In this document: in pieces, positions 21,731-30,108 of the stretch
Layout of the letters: every line of letters starts with the position of its first letter
Numbering within the stretch: position 1 is the stretch's first letter
From: Chloroflexota bacterium
GTDB lineage: Bacteria; Chloroflexota; UBA6077; FW602-bin22; JAMCVK01
DNA length: 36,936 nt
Direction of reading: 5' to 3'
Assembly: GCA_023475225.1 (NCBI GenBank)
Contig: JAMCVK010000035.1
Coordinates: forward strand, 75,212 to 112,147
Made by a program: the position numbers and the translations under genes
Notes under the pieces: model-generated
Told to the model about the DNA's origin: nothing
What the model saw: only the letters and a program-made list of their open reading frames with translations
Database searches by the model: none

Positions 21731-23095
21731 TTAAGTGAATTGACTAACTATAGTATATAGCTGCGGTGCCCTTTCTACTACTTGTCGCCGAATCTCTTCC
21801 TCATCGACAGTCAGCATGCGTTGTTTTTCCATCACTAACTGGCCATTAACAATAACCGTTTCCACGTGCTTGCCCCGCAGGCACTTGACGATGGTGAAGA
21901 TCGGATCATACATCGGCTGCGCGTCCAAATCGGCTGTATCCAGGATGATCACATCAGCCTTTTTGCCCGGCTCCAGGCTACCGATCTCCTTATCTAAGCC
22001 AACAGCGTGGGCGCCACCTATCGTGCTCATCGCCAGACAATCGTACGGCGAAGTGGCCTCACGGTCCAAATAGGGCGTGCCATAGTGGAGAACCTGCCCA
22101 ATGTGGGAGATGTTCATCGCCTGAAAGAGATCAATACTGCCTCCCGAAGCACCGTCGGAGCCGATGCCCACCGCTATCCCCAAACGGCGCATCAAGGGCA
22201 GTTTGGTCATGCCCAACCCGGTGAAGTTGCCTGAGGGACAATGGGCCACCTTAACCCCATGTTCAGCGTAGAGCTCCACTTCCCGATCAGAGAGAAGGAC
22301 CGAATGAGCAGCCAGGAGGCGAGGGCTCAAGGCACCGATCTTTTTCAAATACTCCGCCGGTCTCAGGTTATGCTTCTTGATGGCGTACTCAATCTCATAG
22401 GTTCCCTCAGCCAAGTGGGTTTGGATCATCGTATCATATCGTTCAGCCAACCTGGTAAAATCCTGGAAAAGTTCCGGGGTACAGACGATGATCTGACGGA
22501 GGGAGAAGCAACCCTTGACCAGGTCGTCACCTTTCCCAGGCCATCTTCTGACCAGGTCCACGTTTTTGGCCATAGCCTCCTCCGTGGAGAAGACCATATT
22601 ACGAGGCAGCTCGGGGTCCGGCATATCCATCGTCGATTCGGCCAGGAGGCCACGAATGCCAACTTTTTCCATGGCCCGAGCCATCTTGTGTGGATGCCGT
22701 CCACCGTGCTCGGAGATGCAGGTCGTCCCCACCCTGATCATATTCGTGTAGGCCGCTATTCCGCTCAGATAAACATCATCCTCATTAAGACGAGACTCAA
22801 AGGGGATAAAATAGTTCTTCCAGATAGGAAAACGTACCTGACCGCGTCGCGCAATATCGGCAAGCATACTGCGCAGGAACTGCTGGCAGGTGTGATAATG
22901 GGCATCAATGAGACCAGGCATAACGATCTTAGCGGTCGCATCGATCTCCCTGTCGGCCTTATGCCGACTGACAATCTGGCTGCTTGGACCAACCTCAACG
23001 ATGCGTGCCCCCTGGATGAAGATGGCCCCATCCTCGATAATCTGTTCACCAGCCATAGTGACGACAGTCCCATTACGGATTAGTATGGAAGGCAT
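21731..23095 (-). CDS. TRZ/ATZ-type amidohydrolase (second of a tandem pair)
   Basis: This 454-aa metal-dependent hydrolase is of the deaminase and chlorohydrolase group. The N-terminal beta-sandwich begins MPSILIRNGTVVTMAGEQII. The TIM barrel carries the first metal pair H66-x-H68 in PGLIDAHYHTCQQF, a third histidine in THLAEGTYEIEYA, the catalytic histidine of LLAAHSVLLSDREVELY and the aspartate of GIGSDGASGG. The last strand leads to GSLEPGKKADVIIL, typical of the family. Substrates of relatives include adenosine, SAH, guanine and s-triazines; this one cannot be assigned. RBS AAGGAGTAGGAG. It starts 3 bp after its paralog ends, so the two are coupled. Confidence 0.9.
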   Translation of the reverse strand: MPSILIRNGTVVTMAGEQIIEDGAIFIQGARIVEVGPSSQIVSRHKADREIDATAKIVMPGLIDAHYHTCQQFLRSMLADIARRGQVRFPIWKNYFIPFESRLNEDDVYLSGIAAYTNMIRVGTTCISEHGGRHPHKMARAMEKVGIRGLLAESTMDMPDPELPRNMVFSTEEAMAKNVDLVRRWPGKGDDLVKGCFSLRQIIVCTPELFQDFTRLAERYDTMIQTHLAEGTYEIEYAIKKHNLRPAEYLKKIGALSPRLLAAHSVLLSDREVELYAEHGVKVAHCPSGNFTGLGMTKLPLMRRLGIAVGIGSDGASGGSIDLFQAMNISHIGQVLHYGTPYLDREATSPYDCLAMSTIGGAHAVGLDKEIGSLEPGKKADVIILDTADLDAQPMYDPIFTIVKCLRGKHVETVIVNGQLVMEKQRMLTVDEEEIRRQVVERAPQLYTIVSQFT

Positions 23096-23098
23096 CTC

Positions 23099-24436
23099 CT
23101 ACTCCTTACGACCAAGAATTTTCCTCATCTGCTTGCCGGCCGCCGCCATGATTGCCTCTTCATCTAGGTAAGTGAACTCGCGATCCTTCAGCACCAAGCG
23201 CCCATCGATGATTACATCGCTGACATCTCGAGGGGAAGCGACCATAACCAGGGTTTGCAACACGCTGCGTGTCGGATAGAAATGAGGCTGTCGCCAATTA
23301 AGAAGCACGATGTCGGCCTTCTTGCCTTTCTCCAGGCTGCCGATCTCCTCATCCCAAAGCAAGGCTCGTGCCCCATCAATAGTCACCATGCGGAAGAGGT
23401 CTGGAACGGGCAACGCCCGTGGATCAAAAATCGGCAATCCGTGGCGAGCTTGCATAGCACACTTCAGTATACGCATAGCCCCGAAAAGGTCAAGGTCAGC
23501 CGTATGCGCCCCATCGTTGCCTAACCCGATACACGTCCCTAAGGCCTTCATCAAGGGCGTCTTCGTGAAACCCTGATTAGTCAGGTTAGCTATGGGGCAG
23601 TGAATAACCTTGACCTGCCTCTCCGCTAACAGCTTCACTTCACGGTCAGCCAGTTGCACAGCGTGGGCAGCCAGCAGATTCGGGCCTAGAATCCCATGGG
23701 CATCGAGATATTCGGCCGGGCGCAGCCTGTAGTTGACCAAACAATGCTCAACCTCCCTGAGGTGCTCGGCCAGATGGATATGGATGCCCGTGTTATATTC
23801 TTTGGCTGCGGCCGCAACCAATTCCGCCAGTTCGGGAGAGGTAGTCATAGGGCTGGTCACCGAAAACCAGATACGTACACGCCCATCGGCTGAATCGTGG
23901 AACTGCCTGTAGAGGTCCTCAGTCTTACGCACGGCAATCGGCGCCGCATCCTTGAATATTTCAGGGATGAAATCGCCACAATCTCGCGTCATGCGCGTGA
24001 TGGCCGCTCGCATCCCCGTTTCATGGACAGCCCGGATGACGGGCTCCATATCCCCGCTGCCAGAATCGGCGAAGGTGGTGATACCAGCCTTAATCATTTG
24101 CAGGCAGCAGAGCATGGCCGCCTGATAACGATCGTCTGCATCTAGCCGACTCTCATAGGGCACAAGGATACGTATCCAAACGATCGGGTACTCATCAACG
24201 ATGCCACCACGTAAGAACTGTTGCACGGTATGAGTGTGCCCATCCACCATACCTGGCATGGCCAGCTTGTCTCGCGCTTCCAAAACGGCCTTGGGTTGAT
24301 ATCTCGTCTCGATATCAGACAGCTGACCAATATCCGCAATCTTATCCTTAGTGATGGCAATGGCCCCCTCATCCAAAACCGTCAGGTCTGGAAGGATGAT
24401 CTGACAGCCCCTAATCAGCAGGTCACACTCTGACAT
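23099..24436 (-). CDS. TRZ/ATZ-type amidohydrolase (first of a tandem pair)
   Basis: This 445-aa paralog of its downstream neighbour has a beta-sandwich start MSECDLLIRGCQIILPD and metal ligands H67-x-H69 in VDGHTHTVQQFLRGG. It also has the histidine of IHIHLAEHLREVEH, the catalytic histidine of LLAAHAVQLADREV and the aspartate of GLGNDGAHTADLD, and the family C-terminus GSLEKGKKADIVLL. All metal-site residues are present, so it is probably active. I chose the ATG at 24436 because GAGGTGGG precedes it. The longer start at 24487 would lie deep in the aminotransferase gene. It overlaps that gene by 14 nt. Both paralogs keep distinct active-site loops, suggesting different substrates. Confidence 0.9.
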   Translation of the reverse strand: MSECDLLIRGCQIILPDLTVLDEGAIAITKDKIADIGQLSDIETRYQPKAVLEARDKLAMPGMVDGHTHTVQQFLRGGIVDEYPIVWIRILVPYESRLDADDRYQAAMLCCLQMIKAGITTFADSGSGDMEPVIRAVHETGMRAAITRMTRDCGDFIPEIFKDAAPIAVRKTEDLYRQFHDSADGRVRIWFSVTSPMTTSPELAELVAAAAKEYNTGIHIHLAEHLREVEHCLVNYRLRPAEYLDAHGILGPNLLAAHAVQLADREVKLLAERQVKVIHCPIANLTNQGFTKTPLMKALGTCIGLGNDGAHTADLDLFGAMRILKCAMQARHGLPIFDPRALPVPDLFRMVTIDGARALLWDEEIGSLEKGKKADIVLLNWRQPHFYPTRSVLQTLVMVASPRDVSDVIIDGRLVLKDREFTYLDEEAIMAAAGKQMRKILGRKE

Positions 24437-25868
24437 GCTTCCCACCTCGATTATTGTATTCAGATTTACCCCATGAATGATGGACAATCAGACAGTCCTT
24501 CTTAAACTGGGCTAAAACGGGGCTCATCTCCTCCAACAATGAACTACGAACAGCCTCGATGGCCAGCTGTATTTGGGCCTCTGTCATAGGGGTTGAAATG
24601 TTAAGCATTCCACGTCGGGCGATGTATATGCCACGGTTCAGTAATGACAGGTGTAAGAGATGGATCAGGTCCTTATTCGCCATCGCCGCTGTTCGATAGT
24701 CACAGACCTCAAGCGGTGTAAAATGGATATTGAGCAGTGAACCGATGCCGGTTACCTGGGACTCGATCCCCAGGTCGCTGAAAACCTCTTGAATACCCTG
24801 GCGCAGCTTATGGCCAAGAGAGTTAAGCCTGGCGATGACCGGAGTGGTCAGTTTCTCCAGGGTTACAATTCCTGCGGTCATCGATATCGGATTACCGTTA
24901 TAGGTGCCCGATTGATGGAGCGGTTCCGGGCTTTCAGGATCGTACATAGCCATGATGTCCTCGCGTCCACCGAAGGCTCCGATGGGGAAACCCCCACCGA
25001 TCAGTTTACCGAAGACCGTAATATCCGGCTTTACGTTGTAATATTGTTGCGCGCCACCCGGCGTCAGTCTCATGGTCTGGACCTCATCAAAGATGAGTAA
25101 GAGGCCGTTCTCAGCCGTTACTTCTCTTATAAAGGTCAAGTAATCGTCTTGGGGAGGGATGACCCCGGCTGTCCCCAATACTGGCTCGATGATTATGGCC
25201 GCCAGGTCATCTTTGTTTCGCTCTATCGCCCGTGCTGCTGCCTGCTTATCATTGAAGGGCACAATTAATACCTCGCCAAGCACCCCTTCCGTTATACCCT
25301 TGCTCTCCGGGACCGGCTTAGGCTCAGTAGGAGGTCCGGCACGGCCCAAATCTGGTTGGATGCTTATATCAACGACATCATAGGCTCCGTGATACGCCCC
25401 TTCTACCTTGAGGACCTTGCTTTTCTTGGTGAAGGCTCGCGCCGCCCTGATGGCATTCATCACCGCCTCCGTACCAGAGTTACAGAAACGAATCTTCTCC
25501 ACAGACGGTACGCGCTGACAGATGAGCTGGGCCAACCGCTGTTGACTTTCGCTGGGGGCCGCATATGCGCTGCCCTTCCGTAGCTGTGCGCTGACAGCCC
25601 GCACCACATCAGGATGGGCGTGGCCCAGAATCAGCGCCGTATAATTGTTCAGAAAGTCGATGAGTTTATGTCCATCAACATCCAGTAACTCATAGCCTCC
25701 GGCCTGAGCGATATAGGTTGGATAGGGTCTGAAATAGGTGACGCTGCGCGTGTCACCCCCAGGGAGATGCTGGCAGGCCCGCTGGTGCAGCTCTCTCGAC
25801 CTGGGGGTGCGTTGTAAATAGGCTTCTTCGATAGCCCGTCTTGTCCAATCAAGAATTATGGGGTCCAC
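24423..25868 (-). CDS. Class-III PLP aminotransferase (GSA-aminomutase-like), first gene of the catabolic run
   Basis: This 481-aa PLP enzyme has the GSA-like N-terminus (HLPGGDTRSVTYFRPYP, LLDVDGHKLIDFLNNYTALI), the cofactor-binding CNSGTEAVMNAIRAARAF (129-146), the aspartate in LIFDEVQTMR (about 261) and the Schiff-base lysine K288 in VFGKLIGGGFPIGAFGG. True HemL carries its own conserved residues and sits with heme genes; neither holds here, so it is more likely a transaminase or aminomutase of a small amino compound. The start is GTG behind GGAGG (8-nt spacing). It heads the nine-gene minus-strand run, divergent from the PucR gene. Confidence 0.9.
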   Translation of the reverse strand: MDPIILDWTRRAIEEAYLQRTPRSRELHQRACQHLPGGDTRSVTYFRPYPTYIAQAGGYELLDVDGHKLIDFLNNYTALILGHAHPDVVRAVSAQLRKGSAYAAPSESQQRLAQLICQRVPSVEKIRFCNSGTEAVMNAIRAARAFTKKSKVLKVEGAYHGAYDVVDISIQPDLGRAGPPTEPKPVPESKGITEGVLGEVLIVPFNDKQAAARAIERNKDDLAAIIIEPVLGTAGVIPPQDDYLTFIREVTAENGLLLIFDEVQTMRLTPGGAQQYYNVKPDITVFGKLIGGGFPIGAFGGREDIMAMYDPESPEPLHQSGTYNGNPISMTAGIVTLEKLTTPVIARLNSLGHKLRQGIQEVFSDLGIESQVTGIGSLLNIHFTPLEVCDYRTAAMANKDLIHLLHLSLLNRGIYIARRGMLNISTPMTEAQIQLAIEAVRSSLLEEMSPVLAQFKKDCLIVHHSWGKSEYNNRGGKHVRV

Positions 25869-25947
25869 AGCTCAAACCTCCATAGACAGCATACACAATA
25901 AAAAGATGATCTCCAAGTATCGTAATGTCTACATTTTAGGGACAGGA

Positions 25948-25966
25948 AATGTGCAAACTGCACATT
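25948..25966. promoter_or_regulatory. perfect 8-3-8 palindrome, likely operator in the divergent region
   Basis: AATGTGCA (25948-25955) and TGCACATT (25959-25966) are exact reverse complements around AAC. The site lies between the catabolic run and the PucR-type regulator, about 50 bp upstream of the regulator's -35. A symmetric 19-bp site beside a regulator gene is a natural binding site for it, but no PucR consensus is applied here. Confidence 0.6.
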
Positions 25967-26014
25967 ATTCAGCCTCATACTCGCTTATTTTGAGCCTTAT
26001 TTCGCCCCAAATTA

Positions 26015-26043
26015 TTGACAATATGCCTTGGGAGAATTATACT
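26015..26043 (+). promoter_or_regulatory. promoter of the PucR-type regulator
   Basis: Perfect TTGACA (26015-26020), 17 bp, TATACT (26038-26043), giving a leader of about 60 nt before ATG 26111. The regulator is thus likely expressed strongly by the housekeeping sigma factor, with the palindrome at 25948 placed for activation or autoregulation. Confidence 0.82.
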
Positions 26044-26110
26044 GATGATTAAGGAGATTGAACGAAGTTCCTGCTTTTTGGTCATCGTGTCCTAACTAGG
26101 GAGTGAACTT

Positions 26111-27802
26111 ATGTTCATTACAATCAGTGAAGCCCTGCAACTAACTTCTCTACAGCAGGCTGAGGTCGTCGCTGGCTGGTCCCGACTTGATAACAAAATA
26201 GCGTGGGTACACTGTTCAGACCTTCCTGATGTTGGGCAATGGCTGCGGGGTGGGGAGCTGGTCATCAGCACAGGATTGACTATACTCTCCAAAGATACGG
26301 CCAGGTCGCTTGTGCAAAGTGTCTCCGAGGCTGGCGGCGCTGGTTTGTTAATCGCCCGCGATCCTTGCCTCACCCCAGAGGTCATTGATGAGTTAATCGC
26401 CTCCGCCATTCGCTATTCCCTGCCTCTCTTGTTGATCCCAAAAGAGGTTCGTTTCGTTGATATCACGGAGGAGATCTCCAAGGCGATCATCCAGAGGGAA
26501 TACGAGGAATCAAAACGCTCTAAGTATATTTATCGGCGCTTTGTAGAGGCTATGTTAGGTGGCAAGGGACTATCGGCCATCCTCCGCATGTTGGGGCTGG
26601 CCTTAAAGTGTCCGGTGCTGGCTCTGGACAAAGAGTTCAATCTCTTGGCCGAGTATTCTGAGAACATACCTGTAGATAGGATTTGGGCTGATGTTCTAAG
26701 GCAACAGAGGTTCTCCACCGACCTTCTTGCCAGCCTAGATGAGGCTGGACTTCTGAGCAAGATTCGTAAGAGTCGCAGTATCGCTGAGATAGGCCGCTAT
26801 CCTTCTGCCGAAGACATCGCCCATACCGCCAAACCGATCCTACTCAAAGGAGAGGTTTATGGCTTTCTTCTTTTGGGACAGAGCTATGACAAGCTAAGCA
26901 ACCAAGATCTAGTTCTGGTCGAAGAGGCTGCCAATGTTATTACCATAGAGTTGATTAAGGAGAGAGAAATCCACGAGATCGATAGTAGACTCAGCAACCA
27001 GCTCTTTGACGATGTTCTCAGTGGCAGCTATGTCTCAGCAGAGAGCATCAAGCGGAGAGCAAGTTTCCTCGGCTATGATTTCTCCCAACCCTATCAGATA
27101 TTGACCATACAGATCGATGAGATTGAGAAGCTCCGTACCGATCATAGGGATAAAGGTGAGGCCTTCGTTAGTCATATTAAACGACGCTTCTTCGATGCGG
27201 TGAAAGAAACCCTGGCCACAGCCAGAGCAGCGGTGATGCTCACGCACCGTGATGACTACATTGTTATTTTTTATTCGCTGAGCCAAGGTGATAGCGGCTC
27301 AGCCCATACCTTGGCCGAACAGATCAGGCAAAACGCGACGCCAACCCTTGGGAATACCGGAGTATCGATCGGCCTCAGCAACCGACATACCGGTGTTGCT
27401 GAGATACAGACAGCCTATCGTGAGGCGGAGCAGACCTTACAGGTGGGTAGAATGGTCTGGGATACCAGTACAATCATCGAATACGAGCAGTTGGGCATCT
27501 ATCAACTTTTTCTGCATAGGGATGGGAGGGAAGAGATCGACCGTTATTGGGATCGCTACATCGCTAAGATTGAAGAAGTTGACCGCAAACATAACAGCGA
27601 TCTAATTCGAACGCTGGAAGAGCTCTTTCGCAGGAATGGCAACCGCAGCCGGACAGCCAGGGCGCTTTACATCCATAGGAATACCCTAGACCAGCGCCTA
27701 GCCAAGATAGAGAAGATATGCGGGCTAGATCTAGAGAACGCCGATGATAGGCTGAAGTTGCAACTGGGGCTCTGGCTTAAGCCATTGCGCACCCTACGCT
27801 AA
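26111..27802 (+). CDS. PucR-family transcriptional regulator
   Basis: This 563-aa regulator has the complete PucR architecture. The N-terminal PucR ligand domain (about 1-125) begins MFITISEALQLTSLQQAEVV and continues WLRGGELVISTGLT. A middle GGDEF-like/CdaR domain lies around 300-460 (YQILTIQIDEIEKL, GVSIGLSNRHTGVAEIQTAY). The C-terminal helix-turn-helix (about 505-560) carries RNGNRSRTARALYIHRNTLD followed by QRLAKIEKI, the PucR HTH_30 signature. Relatives act as activators of purine, allantoin, sugar-acid or amino-acid catabolism genes. It is divergent from the catabolic run and followed on its own strand by SDR, aminotransferase and alcohol dehydrogenase, so it is the likely controller of both arms. 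AGGGAG precedes the ATG. Confidence 0.93.
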   Translation: MFITISEALQLTSLQQAEVVAGWSRLDNKIAWVHCSDLPDVGQWLRGGELVISTGLTILSKDTARSLVQSVSEAGGAGLLIARDPCLTPEVIDELIASAIRYSLPLLLIPKEVRFVDITEEISKAIIQREYEESKRSKYIYRRFVEAMLGGKGLSAILRMLGLALKCPVLALDKEFNLLAEYSENIPVDRIWADVLRQQRFSTDLLASLDEAGLLSKIRKSRSIAEIGRYPSAEDIAHTAKPILLKGEVYGFLLLGQSYDKLSNQDLVLVEEAANVITIELIKEREIHEIDSRLSNQLFDDVLSGSYVSAESIKRRASFLGYDFSQPYQILTIQIDEIEKLRTDHRDKGEAFVSHIKRRFFDAVKETLATARAAVMLTHRDDYIVIFYSLSQGDSGSAHTLAEQIRQNATPTLGNTGVSIGLSNRHTGVAEIQTAYREAEQTLQVGRMVWDTSTIIEYEQLGIYQLFLHRDGREEIDRYWDRYIAKIEEVDRKHNSDLIRTLEELFRRNGNRSRTARALYIHRNTLDQRLAKIEKICGLDLENADDRLKLQLGLWLKPLRTLR

Positions 27803-27830
27803 AAAGCTATGAATCTACGCAAATCGACCA

Positions 27831-27850
27831 TGTCCTACTTGCATAGGACA
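27831..27850. promoter_or_regulatory. 7-6-7 inverted repeat upstream of the SDR gene
   Basis: TGTCCTA (27831-27837) and TAGGACA (27844-27850) form a perfect inverted repeat about 60 bp before the SDR start, in the 106-bp gap after the PucR-type gene. It could be an operator for the plus-strand arm or a small hairpin. Its sequence differs from the palindrome at 25948, so if both are operators they may bind different proteins. Confidence 0.45.
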
Positions 27851-27908
27851 CCACGCAAGTGGGTGTGGACGATGGGAGAGCTATTCAATGCTCTAGTAAG
27901 GGGTTAGT

Positions 27909-28676
27909 ATGGTTATGAATCTAAGTGGCAAAGTGGCCATAGTAACAGGGGTATCCTCCTCAAGGGGAATAGGCCGCGCTGCTGCCCTGGCCCTGGCCAC
28001 TGCCGGGGCCGATATGGTAGTCATCGCTGGACATAATATCGAGGGAGCCAGAGAGGTGGCCAGGGAGATTGAAACCTTGGGACGCCGCTCCCTGGCCCTT
28101 CGGGTTGATGTTACTGATGGGAGGCAGATTGTCCATGCTGTGGAAGAGACACTGGCTCACTTCGGGCGCATTGATATCCTCGTCAATAATGCCGGGGCGA
28201 CCCAAAAGGTCGGCCTTCTGGAAATGACTGAGGACGATTGGGGACACATAATCGCCGTTAATCTCAAAGGCACCTTCCTTTTCACAAAAGCTGTGTTACC
28301 CGTGATGATCAAACAGCGAAGCGGTCGAATCATCAGCATCTCCTCCATATCGGCCAAAAGGGGAGGAGGATACTATGGCGGTGCCCACTACTGTGCGGCC
28401 AAGGCTGGGGTACTTGGTTTCGCCAAGGCTGTGGCCAGGGAGATGGCCCCCTATGGCATAACGAGCAACGTCATCTGCCCCGGCACTATAGATACCGACT
28501 TCATGGGGGGACCGCTGTTGCCGGAGAGAAAAGAGGCTATCCTGCGCGATTTACCCTTGGGACGACTCGGCCGACCAGAGGATATTGCTAACGCCATCCT
28601 TTTCCTCGCTTCAGATGAGGCCGAATGGATCACTGGCGAGGTTATGGATGTCAATGGGGGAGCTCACATTGACTGA
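27909..28676 (+). CDS. SDR-family oxidoreductase
   Basis: This 255-aa short-chain dehydrogenase/reductase has cofactor motif TGVSSSRGIGRAAAL (about 14-28), NNAG at about 92, catalytic serine S148 (SSISA) and Y161-x-x-x-K165 in HYCAAKAG. The C-terminus DVNGGAHID is typical of FabG-like enzymes. It interconverts a hydroxyl and a carbonyl with NAD(P). Substrate unknown. ATGs at 27909 and 27915 are both possible; AAGGGG precedes the first. It starts the plus-strand arm beside the PucR gene and is followed 29 bp later by an aminotransferase, so the two may act in sequence on one carbon chain. Confidence 0.92.
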   Translation: MVMNLSGKVAIVTGVSSSRGIGRAAALALATAGADMVVIAGHNIEGAREVAREIETLGRRSLALRVDVTDGRQIVHAVEETLAHFGRIDILVNNAGATQKVGLLEMTEDDWGHIIAVNLKGTFLFTKAVLPVMIKQRSGRIISISSISAKRGGGYYGGAHYCAAKAGVLGFAKAVAREMAPYGITSNVICPGTIDTDFMGGPLLPERKEAILRDLPLGRLGRPEDIANAILFLASDEAEWITGEVMDVNGGAHID

Positions 28677-28705
28677 GATACAAAAACTACTTTAGGGAGG
28701 TCCTT

Positions 28706-30082
28706 ATGGGTGGTAAGCTCTTCCGCGCTGAGGTCGACGCCGCCTATCGAACCTTTGTCCACGGTGAAGGCATCTACGTGTTCGACGCTGAGGGAAAACG
28801 GTATTTGGATGCAGCTGCCGGTGTTGGGGTAGTATCACTGGGCTATGGGGTGAACGCAATATCCAAAGCTATTTACGAGCAATCCACCATGATTCCCTTC
28901 GTCCACGGCCTGCGTTTTAACAATACCGCCCTGCTCGAGCTAGCCGAGAAGGTGGCTGAGATCGCACCACCCAGCCTTTGCTGGTCCTTCTTTGTCTGTG
29001 GCGGATCTGAGGCAGTGGAGACGGCCATCAAGCTGAGCAGACAATACTATTTAGAGATCGGTAAACCGACGAAATACAAGGTTGTTGGTCGATGGCAGGG
29101 CTTTCATGGCAACACTATTTTGGCTCTATCTATAGGAGGGCACATGGGACGACGAAGTCGCCATACACCATTGCTGGCTGATCATCCGCACATCCCTCCG
29201 GCCTATTGTTATCGCTGCCCCTTCGATAAAAACTATCCAGGCTGTCAGATAGATTGCGCCTGGGCCCTCGAGGAAACGATTCAGAAAGAGGGAGCAGACA
29301 AAATCGCCGCCTTCATCGCCGAACCGATCGTCGGCGCTGCGGCTGGAGCAACGGTGCCCCCTGCGGAGTATTTTCCTATCATCAGGCGCATCTGTGATAA
29401 ATATGACGTGCTCTTAATCGTTGACGAAGTGATCACCGGATTTGGTCGGACGGGCCGCAACTTTGGTTTCGAACATTGGGCCTTCTCGCCAGACATCATC
29501 ATTGCTGGCAAGGGCATCAGTGGAGGCTATGCTCCCCTGGGAGCCGTAATCTTCGCCGACAAGATTGCTGAGGCCTTCAAAGCAGGATCAGGTCGGTTCG
29601 AACATAATTTTACATACGCCGGCAACCCGATCTCTTGCCGGGCCGGGGTGGCCGTACTGAACATTATCCAACGGGAGAACATAGTCCACGCTGCAAAGGA
29701 AAGCGGAGAATATCTTTTCTCCCTGCTTGAGAGAGTGAAGGATATGCCTTACGTGGGTGATGTGCGAGGCCGTGGGTTGCTGGCTGGCATAGAGCTGGTG
29801 TTTGATAAAGAGACCAAAGAGCCATTCCCACCGGAAGCGAAGGCCTATCGCCTTATCGATCAGCTTGCCCTGGAGCAGGGGTTGATCATCTACGCCGGGG
29901 ATGGAACCATTGATGGCCTGCGTGGTGATCACTTTCTCCTGATGCCACCACTTGTCATAACCAAGCAAGAGATTGAGGAGATGATTGCCCTTCTAACAGA
30001 GACCTTGAAGCGCTTCGCAGCTGTGATGAGTAGCCGTACTGCTCCTATCTCAACGGTATTACACAGGTCATGCCCACAGTAG
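28706..30082 (+). CDS. Class-III PLP aminotransferase (omega-amino acid type)
   Basis: This 458-aa enzyme has the class-III pattern FDAEGKRYLDAAAGVGVVSLG, GGSEAVETAIKLSRQYY (99-115), LLIVDEVITGFGRTGR with the PLP aspartate at 240, and Schiff-base lysine K269 in IIAGKGISGGYAPLGA. Its shape is that of omega-transaminases (beta-alanine, taurine, putrescine, 4-aminobutyrate), unlike the two GSA-like enzymes of the minus arm. Four cysteines (C168, C171, C180, C184, in a CYRCPF...GCQIDC pattern) could bind metal; this insert occurs in some omega-transaminases. RBS AGGGAGG. The alcohol dehydrogenase starts 26 bp later, so the aldehyde formed by transamination could be reduced by that enzyme. Confidence 0.92.
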   Translation: MGGKLFRAEVDAAYRTFVHGEGIYVFDAEGKRYLDAAAGVGVVSLGYGVNAISKAIYEQSTMIPFVHGLRFNNTALLELAEKVAEIAPPSLCWSFFVCGGSEAVETAIKLSRQYYLEIGKPTKYKVVGRWQGFHGNTILALSIGGHMGRRSRHTPLLADHPHIPPAYCYRCPFDKNYPGCQIDCAWALEETIQKEGADKIAAFIAEPIVGAAAGATVPPAEYFPIIRRICDKYDVLLIVDEVITGFGRTGRNFGFEHWAFSPDIIIAGKGISGGYAPLGAVIFADKIAEAFKAGSGRFEHNFTYAGNPISCRAGVAVLNIIQRENIVHAAKESGEYLFSLLERVKDMPYVGDVRGRGLLAGIELVFDKETKEPFPPEAKAYRLIDQLALEQGLIIYAGDGTIDGLRGDHFLLMPPLVITKQEIEEMIALLTETLKRFAAVMSSRTAPISTVLHRSCPQ

Positions 30083-30108
30083 ATTTAATTCTGTAAGGGA
30101 GATAATCG

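Noticed and set aside
22241-23083. 280-codon plus-strand frame across the second amidohydrolase
   Set aside because: It lies entirely opposite a gene with intact metal-binding motifs, and its translation shows no domain.
21731-24436. dihydropyrimidinase or hydantoinase for the tandem amidohydrolases
   Set aside because: The motifs match the TRZ/ATZ deaminase group (H-L-A-E, single aspartate loop G-x-D-G); the carboxylated-lysine motif of dihydropyrimidinases is missing.
15675-25868. hemL (glutamate-1-semialdehyde aminomutase) for either GSA-like enzyme
   Set aside because: No tetrapyrrole gene is nearby, two such genes flank catabolic enzymes and both look like divergent class-III aminotransferases.
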